A program made the position numbers and the translations under genes. From Ptiloglossa arizonensis (lineage: Eukaryota; Arthropoda; Insecta; Hymenoptera; Colletidae), in assembly GCF_051014685.1 (NCBI RefSeq), contig NW_027478599.1:558001-622000 (forward strand): a stretch of DNA of 64,000 bases, given 5' to 3'. The notes under the pieces were generated by a model. That model did no database searches, was not told the origin of the DNA, and was given only the letters and a program-made list of their open reading frames with translations. Below are positions 10,401 to 24,033 of this stretch, piece by piece (the stretch's first letter is position 1; the number at the start of each line of letters is the position of its first letter).

Positions 10401-13400
10401 CCGCAGAATTGCGAAAAATTTTTTGCCTTCTCATTCATTTCTTGGCGTCAAACTCTCATATCTCGCGAACGGATTGACCTAACCCAAAAATTCCTATTGC
10501 ATCTGAAAGTAGAAGCTCGCCCGATTACAACGGTATGTGAATTTTTTCCCTGGGCCATTCTGGTTAAGCGTTTGGAGCAGCAGAAGTGCGAAAAATTAGT
10601 TGTCTTCTCAACCATTTCTTAGCTTCAAATTCCCATATCTCGCGAACGGATTGACCTAACCCAAAGATTCCTATAGCATCTGAAAGTAGATGCTCGCCCG
10701 ATTACAACGGTATGTGAATTTTTTCCCTAGGCCATTCTGGTTAACCGTTTGGTGCAGCGGAATTGCGAAAAATTGTTTGCCTTCTCAACCATTTCTTGGA
10801 TTCAAAGTCCCATATCTCGCGAACGGATTGACCTAACCCAAAAATTCCTATTGTAACTTAAAAGTAGAAACTCGTCCGATTACAACGGTATGGGTATTTT
10901 TTCCCTAGGCCATTCTGGTTAAGCGTTTGGAGCAGCAGAAGTGCGAAAAATTGTTGCCTTCTCAACCATTTCTTGGCTTCAAACTCCCATATCTCGCGAA
11001 CGGATTAACCTAACCCAAAAATTCCTATTGCATCTGAAAGTAGAAAATCGCCCGATTACAACGGTAAGTGTATTTTTTCCCTGGGCCATTCTGGTTAAGC
11101 GTTTGGAGCCGCAGAATTGCGAAAAATTTTTTGCCTTCTCATTCATTTCTTGGCTTCAAACTCTCATATCTCGCGAACGGATTGACCTAACCCAAAAATT
11201 CCTATTGCATCTGAAAGTAGAAGCTCGCCCGATTACAACGGTATGTGAATTTTTTCCCTGGGCCATTCTGGTTAAGCGTTTGGAGCAGCAGAAGTGCGAA
11301 AAATTAGTTGTCTTCTCAACCATTTCTTAGCTTCAAATTCCCATATCTCGCGAACGGATTGACCTAACCCAAAGATTCCTATAGCATCTGAAAGTAGATG
11401 CTCGCCCGATTACAACGGTATGTGAATTTTTTCCCTAGGCCATTCTGGTTAACCGTTAGGTGCAGCGGAATTGCGAAAAATTTTTTGCCTTCTCAACCAT
11501 TTCTTGGCTTCAATATCCCATATCTTTGCCAACGGATTGACCTAACCAAAAAATTCCTATTGCATCTGAAAGTAGAAACTCGCCCGATTACAGCGGTATG
11601 TGTATTTTTTCCCTAGGCCATTCTGGTTAAGCGTTTGGGGCAGCAGAAGTGCGAAAAATTAGTCGTCTTCTCAACCATTTCTTAGCTTCAAATTCCCATA
11701 TCTCGCGAACGGATTGACCTAACCCAAAAATTCCTGTTGCGTCTGAAATTAGAAACTCGCCCGATTACAGCGGTATGAGAATTTTTTCCCTAGGCCATTC
11801 TGGTTAAGCGATTGGAGCAGCAGAAGTGCGAAAAATTTGTTGTCTTGTCAACCATTTCTTAGCTTCAAAGTCCCATATCTCGAGAACGGATTGACCTAAC
11901 CCAAAAATTGCTATTGTAACTGAAAGTAGAAGCTCGTCCGATTACAACGGTATGGTTATTTTTTCCCTGGGCCATTCTGGTTAAGCGTTTGGAGCAGCAG
12001 AACTGCGAAAAATTAGTTGTCTTCTCAACCATTACTTAGCTTCAAATTCCCATATGTCGCCAACGGATTGACCTAATCCAAAGATTCCTATAGCATCTGA
12101 AAGTAGAAGCTCGCCCGATTACAACGGTATGTGTATTTTTTCCCTAGCCCATTCTGGTTAAGCGTTTGGAGCAGCCGAAGTGCGAAAAATTTGTTGTCTT
12201 CTCAACCATTTCGTAGCTTCAAAGTCCCATATCTCGCGAGCGGATTGACCTAACCCAAAAATTCCTATTGCATCTGAAAGTAGAAACTCGCCCGATTACA
12301 ACGGTATGTGTATTTCTTCCCTAGGCCATTCTGGTTAAGCGTTTGGAGCAGCAGAAGTGCGAAAAATTTGTTGCCTTCTCAACCATTTCTTGGCTTCAAA
12401 CTCCCATATCTCGCGAACGGATTGACCTAACCCAAAAATTCCTAGTGCATCTGAAGGTAGAATCTCGCCCGATTACAGCGGTATGTGAATTTTTTCCCTA
12501 GGCCATTCTGGTTAAGCGATTGGAGCAGCAGAAGTGCGAAAAATTTGTTGCCTTGTCAACCATTTCTTAGCTTCAAAGTCCCATATCTAGCGAACGGATT
12601 GACCTAACCCAAAAATTCCTGTTGCGTCTGAAATTAGAAACTCGCCCGATTACAACGGTATGTGTATTTTTTCCCTAGGCCACTCTGGTTAAGCGTTTGG
12701 AGCAGCAGAAGTGCGAAAAATTTGTTGTCTTGTCAACCATTTCTTAGCTTCAAACTCCCATATCTCGCGAACGGATTAACCTAACCCAAAAATTCCTATT
12801 GCATCTGAAAGTAGAAAATCGCCCGATTACAACGGTAAGTGTATTTTTTCCCTGGGCCATTCTGGTTAAGCGTTTGGAGCCGCAGAATTGCGAAAAATTT
12901 TTTGCCTTCTCATTCATTTCTTGGCTTCAAACTCTCATATCTCGCGAACGGATTGACCTAACCCAAAAATTCCTATTGCATCTGAAAGTAGAAGCTCGCC
13001 CGATTGCAGCGGTATGGGTATTTTTTCCCTAGGCCATTCTGGTTAAGCGTTTGGGGCAGCAGAAGTGCGAAAAATTAGTCGTCTTCTCAACCATTTCTTA
13101 GCTTCAAATTCCCATATCTCGCGAACGGATTGACCTAACCCAAAAATTCCTATGGCATCTGAAAGTAGAAACTCGCCCGATTACAACGGTATGTGTATTT
13201 TTTCCCTGGGGCATTCTGGTTAAGCGTTTGGAGCAGCAGAAGTGCGAAAAATTAGTTGTCTTCTCAACCATTACTTAGCTTCAAATTCCCATATCTCGCC
13301 AACGGATTGACCTAATCCAAAGATTCCTATAGCATCTGAAAGTAGAAGCTCGCCCGATTACAACGGTATGTGAATTTTTTCCCTAGGCCATTCTGGTTAA

Positions 13401-15240
13401 CCGTTTGGTGCAGCGGAATTGCGAAAAATTTTTTGCCTTCTCAACCATTTCTTGGCTTCAATATCCCATATCTTGCGAACGGATTGACCTAACCAAAAAA
13501 TTCCTATTGCATCTGAAAGTAGAAACTCGCCCGATTACAGCGGTTTGTGTATTTTTTCCCTAGGCCATTCTGGTTAAGCGATTGGAGCAGAAGAAGTGCG
13601 AAAAATTTTTTGGCTTCTCAACCATTTCTTGGCTTCAAACTCCCATATCTCGCGAACGGATTGACCTGACCCAAAAATTCCTATTGCATCTGAAAGGAGA
13701 ATCTCTTCCGATTACAACGGTATGGGTATTTTTTCCCTAGTCCATTCTGGTTAGGCGTTTGGAGGAGCAGAAGTGCGAAAAATTTGTTGTCTTCTCAACC
13801 ATTTCTTAGCTTCAAAGTCCCATATCTCGCGAACGGATTGACCTAACCCAAAAATTGCTATTGTAACTGAAAGTAGAAACTCGCCCGATTACAACGGTAT
13901 GTGTATTTTTTCCCTAGCCCATTCTGGTTAAGCGTTTGGAGCAGCAGAAGTGCGAAAAATTTGTTGTCTTCTCAACCATTTCGTAGCTTCAAAGTCCCAT
14001 ATCTCGCGAGCGGATTGACCTAACCCAAAAATTCCTATTGCATCTGAAAGTAGAAACTCGCCCGATTACAACGGTATGTGTATTTTTTCCCTAGGCCATT
14101 CTGGTTAAGCGTTTGGAGCAGCAGAAGTGCGAAGAATTTTTTGCCTTCTCAACCATTTCTTGGCTTCAAACTCCCATATCTCGCGAACGGATTGACCTAA
14201 CCCAAAAATTCCTATTGCATCTGAAAGTAGAAACTCGTCCGATTACAACGGTATGGGTATTTTTTCCCTAGGCCATTCTGGTTAACCGTTTGGTGCAGCG
14301 GAATTGCGAAACATTTTTTGCCTCCTCAACCATTTCTTGGATTCAAAGTCCCATATCTCGCGAACGGATTGACCTAACCCAAAAATTCCTATTGTAACTT
14401 AAAAGTAGAAACTCGTCCGATTACAACGGTATGGGTATTTTTTCCCTAGGCCATTCTGGTTAAGCGTTTGGAACAGCAGAAGTGCGAAAAATTTTTGCCT
14501 TCTCAACCATTTCTTGGTTTCAAACTCCCATATCTCGCGAACGGACTGACCTAACCCAAAAATTCCTATTGCATCTGAAAGTAGAAACTCGCCCGATTAC
14601 AACGGTATGTGTATTTTTTCCCTAGGCCATTCTGGTTAAGCGTTTGGAGCAGCAGAAGTGCGAAAAATTGGTTGTCCTCTCAACCATTTCTTAGCTTCAA
14701 ACTCTCATATCTCGCGAACGGATTGACCTAACCAAAAATTCCTATTGCATCTGAAAGTAGGAGCACGCCAGATTACAGCGGTATGTGAATTTTTTCCCTA
14801 GGCCATTCAGGTTAAACGTTTGGTGCAGCGGAATTGCGAAACATTTTTTGCCTTCTCAACCATTTCTTGGATTCAATCTCCCATATCTTGCGAACGGATT
14901 GACCTAACCAAAAAATTCCTAATGCATCTGAAAGTAGAAACTCGCCCGATTACAGCGGTTTGTGTATTTTTTCCCTAGGCCATTCTGGTTAAGCGTTTGG
15001 AGCAGCAGAATTGCGAAAAATTTGTTGTCTTCTCAACCATTTCTTAGCTTCAAAGTCCCATATCTCGCGAGCGGATTGACCTAACCCAAAAATTCCTATT
15101 GCATCTGAAAGTAGAATCTCGCCCGATTACAACGGTGTGTGTATTTTTTCCCTAGGCCATTCTGGTTAAGCGTTTGGAGCAGCAGAAGTGCGAAAAATTT
15201 TTTGCCTTCTCAACCATTTCTTGGCTTCAAAGTCCCATGT
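7496..15240 (+). repeat. Mosaic monomers with rearranged copies of the left end
   Basis: About 44 monomers. The tract 8140-8760 matches 350-970, after which the order jumps to match 1.48-1.68 kb, so three monomers present at 0.97-1.5 kb are missing here. The tract 13236-14112 matches 2085-2960 at an offset of 11154 bp, and 14.1-15.0 kb continues as a rearranged match to 3.15-3.84 kb. A four-monomer duplication (offset 708 bp) links 10385-10790 with 11093-11498. The pattern is that of repeated unequal exchange without strong homogenisation. Confidence 0.8.
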
Positions 15241-15790
15241 CTCGCGAACGGATTGACCTAACCCAAAAATTCCTATTGTAACTTAAAAGTAGAAACTCGT
15301 CCGATTACAACGGTATGGGTATTTTTTCCCTAGGCCATTCTGGTTAAGCGTTTGGAGCAGCAGAAGTGCGAAAAATTTGTTGTCTTCTCAACAATTTCGT
15401 AGCTTCAAACTCCCATATCTCGCGAACGGATTGACCTAACCCAAAAATTCCTATTGTAACTGAAAGTAGAAACTAGCCCGATTAGATCGGTATGTGTACT
15501 TTTTCCCTAGCCCATTCTGGTTAAGCGATTGGAGCAGCAGAAATGCGAAAAATTTGTTGTCTTGTCAACCATTTCTTAGCTTCAAAGTCCCATATCTCAC
15601 GAACGGATTGACCTAACCCAAAAATTCCTATTGTAACTTAAAAGTAGAAACTCGTCCGATTACAACGGTATGGGTATTTTTTCCCTAGGCCATTCTGGTT
15701 AAGCGTTTGGAGCAGCAGAATTGCGAAAAATTTTTTGCCTTCTCAACCATTTCTTGGCTTCAAACTCCCATATCTCGCGAACAGATTGAC
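15240..15790 (+). repeat. Three-monomer block, also at 17898-18448
   Basis: The run of monomers marked by GTAACTTAAAAGTAG, CTCAACAATTTCG, GTGTACTTTTTCCC, GCAGAAATGCG and CTCACGAACGG is repeated at an offset of 2658 bp (15 monomers plus three single-base gains). Part of it is present a third time at about 16.91-17.20 kb. The single-base gain in GTAACTTAAAAGTAG gives 178-bp monomers and is a useful lineage tag. Confidence 0.8.
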
Positions 15791-15949
15791 CTAACCCAAA
15801 AATTCCTGTTGCGTCTGAAATTAGAAACTCGCCCGATTACAACGGTATGTGTATTTTTTCCCTAGGCCATTCTGGTTAAGCGTTTGGAGCAGCAGAAGTG
15901 CGAAAAATTTGTTGTCTTCTCAACCATTTCTTAGTTTCAAAGTCCCATA

Positions 15950-16685
15950 TCTCGCGAACGGATTGACCTAACCCAAAAATTCCTATTGTAACTGAAAGTA
16001 GAAACTCGCCCGATTAGAACGGTATGTGTCTTTTTTCCCTAGCCCATTCTGGTTAAGCTGTTGGAGCAGCAGAAGTGCGAAAAATTTGTTGTCTTATCAA
16101 CCATTTCTTAGCTTCAAACTCCCATATCTCGCGAACGGATTAAACTAACCCAAAAATTCCTATTGCATCTGAAAGTAGAAAATCGCCCGATTACAACGGT
16201 AAGTGTATTTTTTCCCTGGGCCATTCTGGTTAAGCGTTTGGAGCCGCAGAATTGCGAAAAATTTTTTGCCTTCTCATTCATTTCTTGGCTTCAAACTCTC
16301 ATATCTCGCGAACGGATTGACCTAACCCAAAAATTCCTATTGCATCTGAAAGTAGAAGCTCGCCCGATTACAGCGGTATGTGTATTTTTTCCCTAGGCCA
16401 TTCTGGTTAAGCGTTTGGGGCAGCAGAAATGCGAAAAATTAGTTGTCTTCTCAACCATTTCTTAGCTTCAAATTCCCATATCTCGCGAACGGATTGACCT
16501 AACCCAAAAATTCCTATTGCATCTGAAAGTAGAAACTCGCCCGATTACAACGGTATGTGTATTTTTTCCCTGGGCCATTCTGGTTAAGCGTTTGGAGCAG
16601 CAGAAGTGCGAAAAATTATTTGTCTTCTCAACCATTTCTTAGCTTCAAATCCCCATATCTCGCGAACGGATTGACCTAACCCAAA
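15950..16685 (+). repeat. Four-monomer block, copy 1 (copy 2 at 17190-17925)
   Basis: The two copies are offset by 1240 bp and share GTGTCTTTTTTCCC, GGTTAAGCTGTTGG, GGATTAAACTAACCC and the marker dimer described at 366-719. Copy 2 differs at a few bases, such as GAAGTGAGAAAA near 17314 and CTCGTGAACGG near 17725. The copies enter and leave through different neighbouring monomers, as expected for unequal exchange in register. Confidence 0.8.
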
Positions 16686-19315
16686 GGTTCCTATAGCATC
16701 TGAAAGTAGAAGCTCGCCCGATTACAACGGTATGTGAATTTTTTCCCTAGGCCATTCTGGTTAAGCGTTTGGGGCAGCAGAAATGCGAAAAATTAGTTGT
16801 CTTCTCAACCATTTCTTAGCTTCAAATTCCCATATCTCGCGAGCGGATTGACCTAACCCAAAAATTCCTATTGCATCTGAAAGTAGAATCTCGCCCGATT
16901 ACAACGGTGTGTGTATTTTTTCCCTAGCCCATTCTGGTTAAGCGATTGGAGCAGCAGAAATGCGAAAAATTTGTTGTCTTGTCAACCATTTCTTAGCTTC
17001 AAAGTCCCATATCTCACGAACGGATTGACCTAACCCAAAAATTCCTATTGTAACTTAAAAGTAGAAACTCGTCCGATTACAACGGTATGGGTATTTTTTC
17101 CCTAGGCCATTCTGGTTAAGCGTTTGGAGCAGCAGAATTGCGAAAAATTTTTTGCCTTCTCAACCATTTCTTGGCTTCAAACTCCCATATCTCGCGAACG
17201 GATTGACCTAACCCAAAAATTCCTATTGTAACTGAAAGTAGAAACTCGCCCGATTAGAACGGTATGTGTCTTTTTTCCCTAGCCCATTCTGGTTAAGCTG
17301 TTGGAGCAGCAGAAGTGAGAAAAATTTGTTGTCTTGTCAACCATTTCTTAGCTTCAAACTCCCATATCTCGCGAACGGATTAAACTAACCCAAAAATTCC
17401 TATTGCATCTGAAAGTAGAAAATCGCCCGATTACAACGGTAAGTGTATTTTTTCCCTGGGCCATTCTGGTTAAGCGTTTGGAGCCGCAGAATTGCGAAAA
17501 ATTTTTTGCCTTCTCATTCATTTCTTGGCTTCAAACTCTCATATCTCGCGAACGGATTGACCTAACCCAAAAATTCCTATTGCATCTGAAAGTAGAAACT
17601 CGCCCGATTACAGCGGTATGTGTATTTTTTCCCTAGGCCATTCTGGTTAAGCGTTTGGGGCAGCAGAAATGCGAAAAATTAGTTGTCTTCTCAACCATTT
17701 CTTAGCTTCAAATTCCCATATCTCGTGAACGGATTGACCTAACCCAAAAATTCCTATTGCATCTGAAAGTAGAAACTCGCCCGATTACAACGGTATGTGT
17801 ATTTTTTCCCTGGGCCATTCTGGTTAAGCGTTTGGAGCAGCAGAAGTGCGAAAAATTAGTTGTCTTCTCAACCATTTCTTAGCTTCAAATCCCCATATCT
17901 CGCGAACGGATTGACCTAACCCAAAAATTCCTATTGTAACTTAAAAGTAGAAACTCGTCCGATTACAACGGTATGGGTATTTTTTCCCTAGGCCATTCTG
18001 GTTAAGCGTTTGGAGCAGCAGAAGTGCGAAAAATTTGTTGTCTTCTCAACAATTTCGTAGCTTCAAACTCCCATATCTCGCGAACGGATTGACCTAACCC
18101 AAAAATTCCTATTGTAACTGAAAGTAGAAACTAGCCCGATTAGAACGGTATGTGTACTTTTTCCCTAGCCCATTCTGGTTAAGCGATTGGAGCAGCAGAA
18201 ATGCGAAAAATTTGTTGTCTTGTCAACCATTTCTTAGCTTCAAAGTCCCATATCTCACGAACGGATTGACCTAACCCAAAAATTCCTATTGTAACTTAAA
18301 AGTAGAAACTCGTCCGATTACAACGGTATGGGTATTTTTTCCCTAGGCCATTCTGGTTAAGCGTTTGGAGCAGCAGAATTGCGAAAAATTTTTTGCCTTC
18401 TCAACCATTTCTTGGCTTCAAACTCCCATATCTCGCGAACGGATTGACCTAACCCAAAAATTCCTATTGCATCTGAAAGTAGAAACTCGCCCGATTACAA
18501 CGGTATGTGTATTTTTTCCCTGGGCCATTCTGGTTAAGCGTTTGGAGCAGCAGAAGTGCGAAAAATTAGTTGTCTTGTCAACCATTTCTTAGCTTCAAAG
18601 TCCCATATCTCGCGAACGGATTGACCTAACCCAAAAATTCCTATTGCATCTGAAAGTAGAAACTCGCCCGATTACAGCGGTATGTGTATTTTTTCCCTAG
18701 GCCATTCTGGTTGAGCGTTTGGAGCAGCAGAATTGCGAAAAATTTGTTGCCTTCTCAACTATTTCGTGGCTTCAAACTCCCATATCTCGCGAACGGATTG
18801 ACCTAACCCAAAAATTCCTATTGCACCTGAAAGTAGAAACTCGCCCGATTACAACGGTATGTGTATTTTTTCCCTAGGCCATTCTGGTTAAGCGATTGGA
18901 GCAGCAGAAGTGCGAAAAATTTTTTGCCTTCTCAACCATTTCTTGGCTTCAAACTCCCATATCTCGCGAACGGATTGACCTAACCCAAAAATTCCTATTG
19001 CATCTGAAAGTGGAAACTCGTCCGATTACAACGGTATGGGTATTTTTTCCCTAGCCCATTCTGGTTAAGCGATTGGAGCAGCAGAAGTGCGAAAAATTTG
19101 TTGTCTTGTCAACCATTTCTAAGCTTCAATCTCCCATATCTCGCGAACGGATTGACCTAACCCAAAAATTCCTATTGTAACTGAAAGTAGAAACTCGTCC
19201 GATTACAACGGTATGGGTATTTTTTCCCTAGGCCATTCTGGTTAAGCGTTTGGAGCAGCAGAAGTGCGAAAAATTTGTTGTCTTGTCAACCATTTCTTAG
19301 CTTCAAAGTCCCATA

Positions 19316-20005
19316 TCTCGAGAACGGATTGACCTAACCCAAAAATTGCTATTGTAACTGAAAGTAGAAGCTCGTCCGATTACAACGGTATGGGTATTAT
19401 TTCCCTAGGACATTCTGGTTAAGCGTTTGGAGCAGCAGAAGTGCGAAAAATTTGTCGTCTTCTCAACCATTTCTTAGCTTCAAACTCCCATATCTCGCGA
19501 ACGGATTGACCTAACCCAAAAATTCCTATTGCATCTGAAAGTAGAAGCTCGCCCGATTACAGCGGTATGTGAATTTTTTCCCTAGGCCATTCTGGTTGAG
19601 CGTTTGGAGCAGCAGAATTGCGAAAAATTTGTTGCCTTCTCAACTATTTCGTGGCTTCAAACACCCATATCTCGCGAACGGATTGACGTAACCCAAAAAT
19701 TCCTATTGCATCTGAAAGGAGAAGCTCGCCCGATTACAGCGGTATGTGAATTTCTTCCCTAGGCCATTCTGGTTAAGCGATTGGAGCAGCAGAAGTGCGA
19801 AAAATTTGTTGTGTTGTCAACCATTTCTTAGCTTCAAAGTCCCATATCTCGAGAACGGATTGACCTAACCCAAAAATTGCTATTGTAACTGAAAGTAGAA
19901 GCTCGTTCGATTACAACGGTATGGGTATTATTTCCCTAGGACATTCTGGTTAAGCGTTTGGAGCAGCAGAAGTGCGAAAAATTTGTCGTCTTCTCAACCA
20001 TTTCT
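19316..20005 (+). repeat. Three-monomer tandem duplication
   Basis: The monomer with CTCGAGAACGG, ATTGCTATTGTAACTG, GTATTATTTCCC and ATTTGTCGTCTTC occurs at about 19316 and again 531 bp (3 x 177) later. GTATTATTTCCC, which interrupts the T tract, is otherwise not seen in the window, so the two copies share a recent origin. One copy reads CTCGTCCG and the other CTCGTTCG. Confidence 0.75.
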
Positions 20006-20494
20006 TAGCTTCAAACTCCCATATCTCGCGAACGGATTGACCTAACCCAAAGATTCCTATTGCAACTGAAAGTAGAAACACGCCCGATTACAACGGTATG
20101 TGTATTTTTTCCCTAGGCCATTCTGGTTAAGCGTTTGGAGCAGCAGAAGTGCGAAAAATTTGTTGTCCTCTCAACCATTTCGTAGCTTCAAATTCACATA
20201 TCTCGCGAGCGGATTGACCGAACCCAAAAATTCCTGTTGCATCTGAGAGTAGAAACTCGCCCGATTACAACGGTATGTGTATTTTTTCCCTAGGCCGTTC
20301 TGGTTAAGCGTTTGGAGCAGCAGAAGTGCGAAAAATTAGTTGTCTTTTCAACCATTTCTTAGCTTCAAAGTCCCATATCTCGCGAACGGATTGACCTAAC
20401 CCAAAAATTGCTATTGTAACTGAAAGTCGAAACTCGCCCGATTACAACGGTATGTGTATTTTTTCCCTAGGCCATTCTGGTTAAGCGATTGGAG

Positions 20495-23400
20495 CAGCAG
20501 AAGTGCGAAAAATTTTTTGCCTTCTCAACCATTTCTTGGCTTCAAACTCCCATATCTCGCGAACGGATTGACCTAACCCAAAAATTCCTATTGCATCTGA
20601 AAGTAGAAACTCGTCCGATTACAACGGTATGGGTATTTTTTCCCTAGGCCATTCTGGTTAAGCGTTTGGAGCAGCAGAAGTGCGAAAAATTTGTCGTCTT
20701 CTCAACCATTTCTTAGCTTCAAACTCCCATATCTCGCGAACGGATTGACCTAACCCAAAAATTCCTATTGCATCTGAAAGTAGAAGCTCGCCCGATTACA
20801 GCGGTATGTGAATTTTTTCCCTAGGACATTCTGGTTAAGCGTTTGGAGCAGCAGAAGTGCTAAAAATTTGTCGTCTTCTCAACCATTTCTTAGCTTCAAA
20901 CTCCCATATCTCGCGAACGGATTGACCTAACCCAAAAATTCCTATTGCATCTGAAAGTAGAAGCTCGCCCGATTACAGCGGTATGTGAATTTTTTCCCTA
21001 GGCCATTCTGGTTGAGCGTTTGGAGCAGCAGAATTGCGAAAAATTTGTTGCCTTCTCAACTATTTCGTGGCTTCAAACTCCCATATCTCGCGAACGGATT
21101 GACCTAACCCAAAAATTCCTATTGCATCTGAAAGGAGAAGCTCGCCCGATTACAGCGGTATGTGAATTTTTTCCCTAGGCCATTCTGGTTAAGCGATTGG
21201 AGCAGCAGAAGTGCGAAAAATTTGTTGTGTTGTCAACCATTTCTTAGCTTCAAAGTCCCATATCTCGAGAACGGATTGACCTAACCCAAAAATTGCTATT
21301 GTAACTGAAAGTAGAAGCTCGTCCGATTACAACGGTATGGGTATTTTTTCCCTAGGACATTCTGGTTAAGCGTTTGGAGCAGCAGAAGTGCGAAAAATTT
21401 GTTGTCTTCTCAACCATTTCTTAGCTTCAAAGTCCCATATCTCGCGAACGGATTGACCTAACCCAAAAATTGCTATTGTAACTGAAAGTAGAAACTCGCC
21501 CGATTACAACGGTATGTGTATTTTTTCCCTAGGCCATTCTGGTTAAGTGTTTGGAGCAGCAGAAGTGCGAAAAATTAGTTGTCTTCTCAACCATTTCTTA
21601 GTTTCAAACTCCCATATCTCGCGAACGGATTGACCTAGCCCAAAAATTCCTATTGCATCTGAAAGTAGAAGCTCGCCCGATTACAGCGGTATGTGTATTT
21701 TTTCCCTAGGCCATTCTGGTTAAGCGTTTGGAGCAGCAGAAGTGCGAAAAATTAGTTCTCTTCTCAACCATTTCTTAGCTTCAAATTCCCATATCTCGCG
21801 AACGGATTGACCTAACCCAAAAATTCCTATTGCATCTGGAAGTAGAAACTCGCCCGATTACAACGGTATGTGTATTTTTTCCCTGGGCCACTCTGGTTAA
21901 GCGTTTGGAGCAGCAGAAGTGCGAAAAATTAGTTGTCTTCTCAACCATTTCTTAGCTTCAAAATCCCATATCTCGCGAACGGATTGACCTAATCAAAAGA
22001 TTCCTATAGCATCTGAAAGTAGAAGCTCGCCCGATTACAGCGGTATGTGTATTTTTTCCCTAGGCCATTCTGGTTAAGCGTTTGGAGCAGCAGAAGTGCG
22101 AAAAATTAGTTCTCTTCTCAACCATTTCTTAGCTTCAAATTCCCATATCTCGCGAACGGATTGACCTAACCCAAAAATTCGTATTGCATCTGAAAGTAGA
22201 AACTCGCCCGATTACAACGGTATGTGTATTTTTTCCCTGGGCCATTCTGGTTAAGCGTTTGGAGCAGCAGAATTGCGAAAAATTTTTTGCCTTCTCAACC
22301 ATTTCTTGGCTTCAAAGTCCCATACCTCGCAAACGGATTGACCTAACCCAAAAATTCCTATTGTAACTGAAAGTAGAAACTCGCCCGATTACAACGGTAT
22401 GCGTATTTTTTCCCTAGGCCATTCTGGTTAAGCGATTGGAGCAGCAGAAGTGCGAAAAATTTTTTGCCTTCTCAACCATTTCTTGGCTTCAATCTCCCAT
22501 ATCTTGCGAACGGATTGACCTAACCAAAAAACTCCTATTGCATCTGAAAGTAGAAACTCGCCCGATTACAGCGGTTTGTGTATTTTTTCCCTGGGCCATT
22601 CTGGTTAAGCGATTGGAGCAGCAGAAGTGCGAAAAATTTTTTGCCTTCTCAACCATTTCTTGGCTTCAAAGTCCCATAACTCGCAAACGGATTGACCTAA
22701 CCCAAAAATTCCTATTGTAACTGAAATTAGAAACTAGTCCGATTACAACGGTATGGGTAACTTTTCCCTAGGCCATTCTGGTTAAGCGTTTGGAGCAGCA
22801 GAAGTGCGAAAAATTTGTTGTCTTCTCAACCATTTCGTAGCTTCAAACTCACATATCTCGCGAGCGGATTGCACTAACCCAAAAATTCCTATTGCATCTG
22901 AAAGTAGAAACTCGCCAGATTACAACGGTATGTGTATTTTTTCCCTAGGCCATTCTGGTTAAGCGTTTGGAGCAGCAGAAGTGCGAAAAATTAGTTCTCT
23001 TCTCAACCATTTCTTAGCTTCAAATTCCCATATCTTGCGAACGGATTGACCTAACCCAAAAATTCCTATTGCATCTGAAAGTAGAAACTCGCCCGATTAC
23101 AACGGTATGTGTATTTTTTCCCTGGGCCATTCTGGTTAAGCGTTTGAAGCAGCAGAAGTGCGAAAAATTAGTTGTCTTCTCAACCATTTCTTAGCTTCAA
23201 ATTCCCTTATCTCGCGAACGGATTGACATAATCAAAAGATTCCTAAAGCATCTGAATGTAGAAGCTCGCAGGAATACAACGGTATGTGAATTTTTTCCCT
23301 AGGCCATTCTGGTTAAGCGTTTGGAGCAGCAGAAGTGCGAAAAATTAGTTCTCTTCTCAACCATTTCTTAGCTTCAAATTCCCATATCTTGCGAACGGAT

Positions 23401-24033
23401 TGACCTAACCCAAAAATTCCTATTGCATCTGAAAGTAGAAACTCGCCCGATTACAGCGGTTTGTGTATTTTTTCCCTAGGCCATTCTGGTTAAGCGATTG
23501 GAGCAGCTGAAGTGCGAAAAATTTTTTGCCTTCTCAACCATTTCTTGGCTTCAAACTCCCATATCTCGCGAACGGATTGACCTAACCCAAAAATTCCTAT
23601 TGCATCTGAAAGTAGAAACTCGTCCGATTACAACGGTATGTGTATTTTTTCCCTAGGCTATTCTGGTTAAGCGTTTGGAGCAGCAGAAGTGCGAAAAATT
23701 AGTTGTCTTCTCAACCATTTCTTAGCTTCCAATTCCCATATCTCGCGAACGGATTGAACTAACCGAAAAATTACTATTGCATCTGAAAGTAGAAACTCGC
23801 CCCATTACAACGGTATGTGTATTTTTTCCCTGGGACATTCTGGTTAAGCGTTTGGAGCAGCAGAAGTGCGGAAAATTAGTTGTCTTCTCAACCATTTCTT
23901 AGCTTCAAAGAACCATATCTCGCGAACGGATTGACCTAACCCAAAAATTCCTATTGTAACTGAAATTAGAAACTAGTCCGATTACAACGGTATGGGTATT
24001 TTTCCCCTAGGCCATTCTGGTTAAGCGTTTGGA
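20495..24033 (+). repeat. Higher-order repeat U, copy 1 (20 monomers)
   Basis: A 3.54-kb block of 20 distinguishable monomers, starting with the TTTTTTGCC...CTTGG form. Diagnostic monomers include ATTTGTCGTCTTC, TGTTGTGTTGTC, CTCGAGAACGG with ATTGCTATTG, AGTTCTCTTCTC, CCTCGCAAACGG, TTGCACTAACCC, GAATGTAGAAGCTCGCAGG, CAGCTGAAGTGCG, CTAACCGAAAAATTACTA and CTTCAAAGAACCATATC. The same order returns at an offset of 5664 bp (32 x 177) in copy 3. The window's identical 60- and 94-codon frames at 22184/27848 and 22436/28100 simply mark this relation. Confidence 0.9.

Noticed and set aside
22184..22720. Pair of 60- and 94-aa frames repeated exactly at 27848-28384 as paralogous genes
   Set aside because: The exact repetition at 5664 bp is the HOR offset (32 monomers); the frames are ordinary monomers carrying the open variants.
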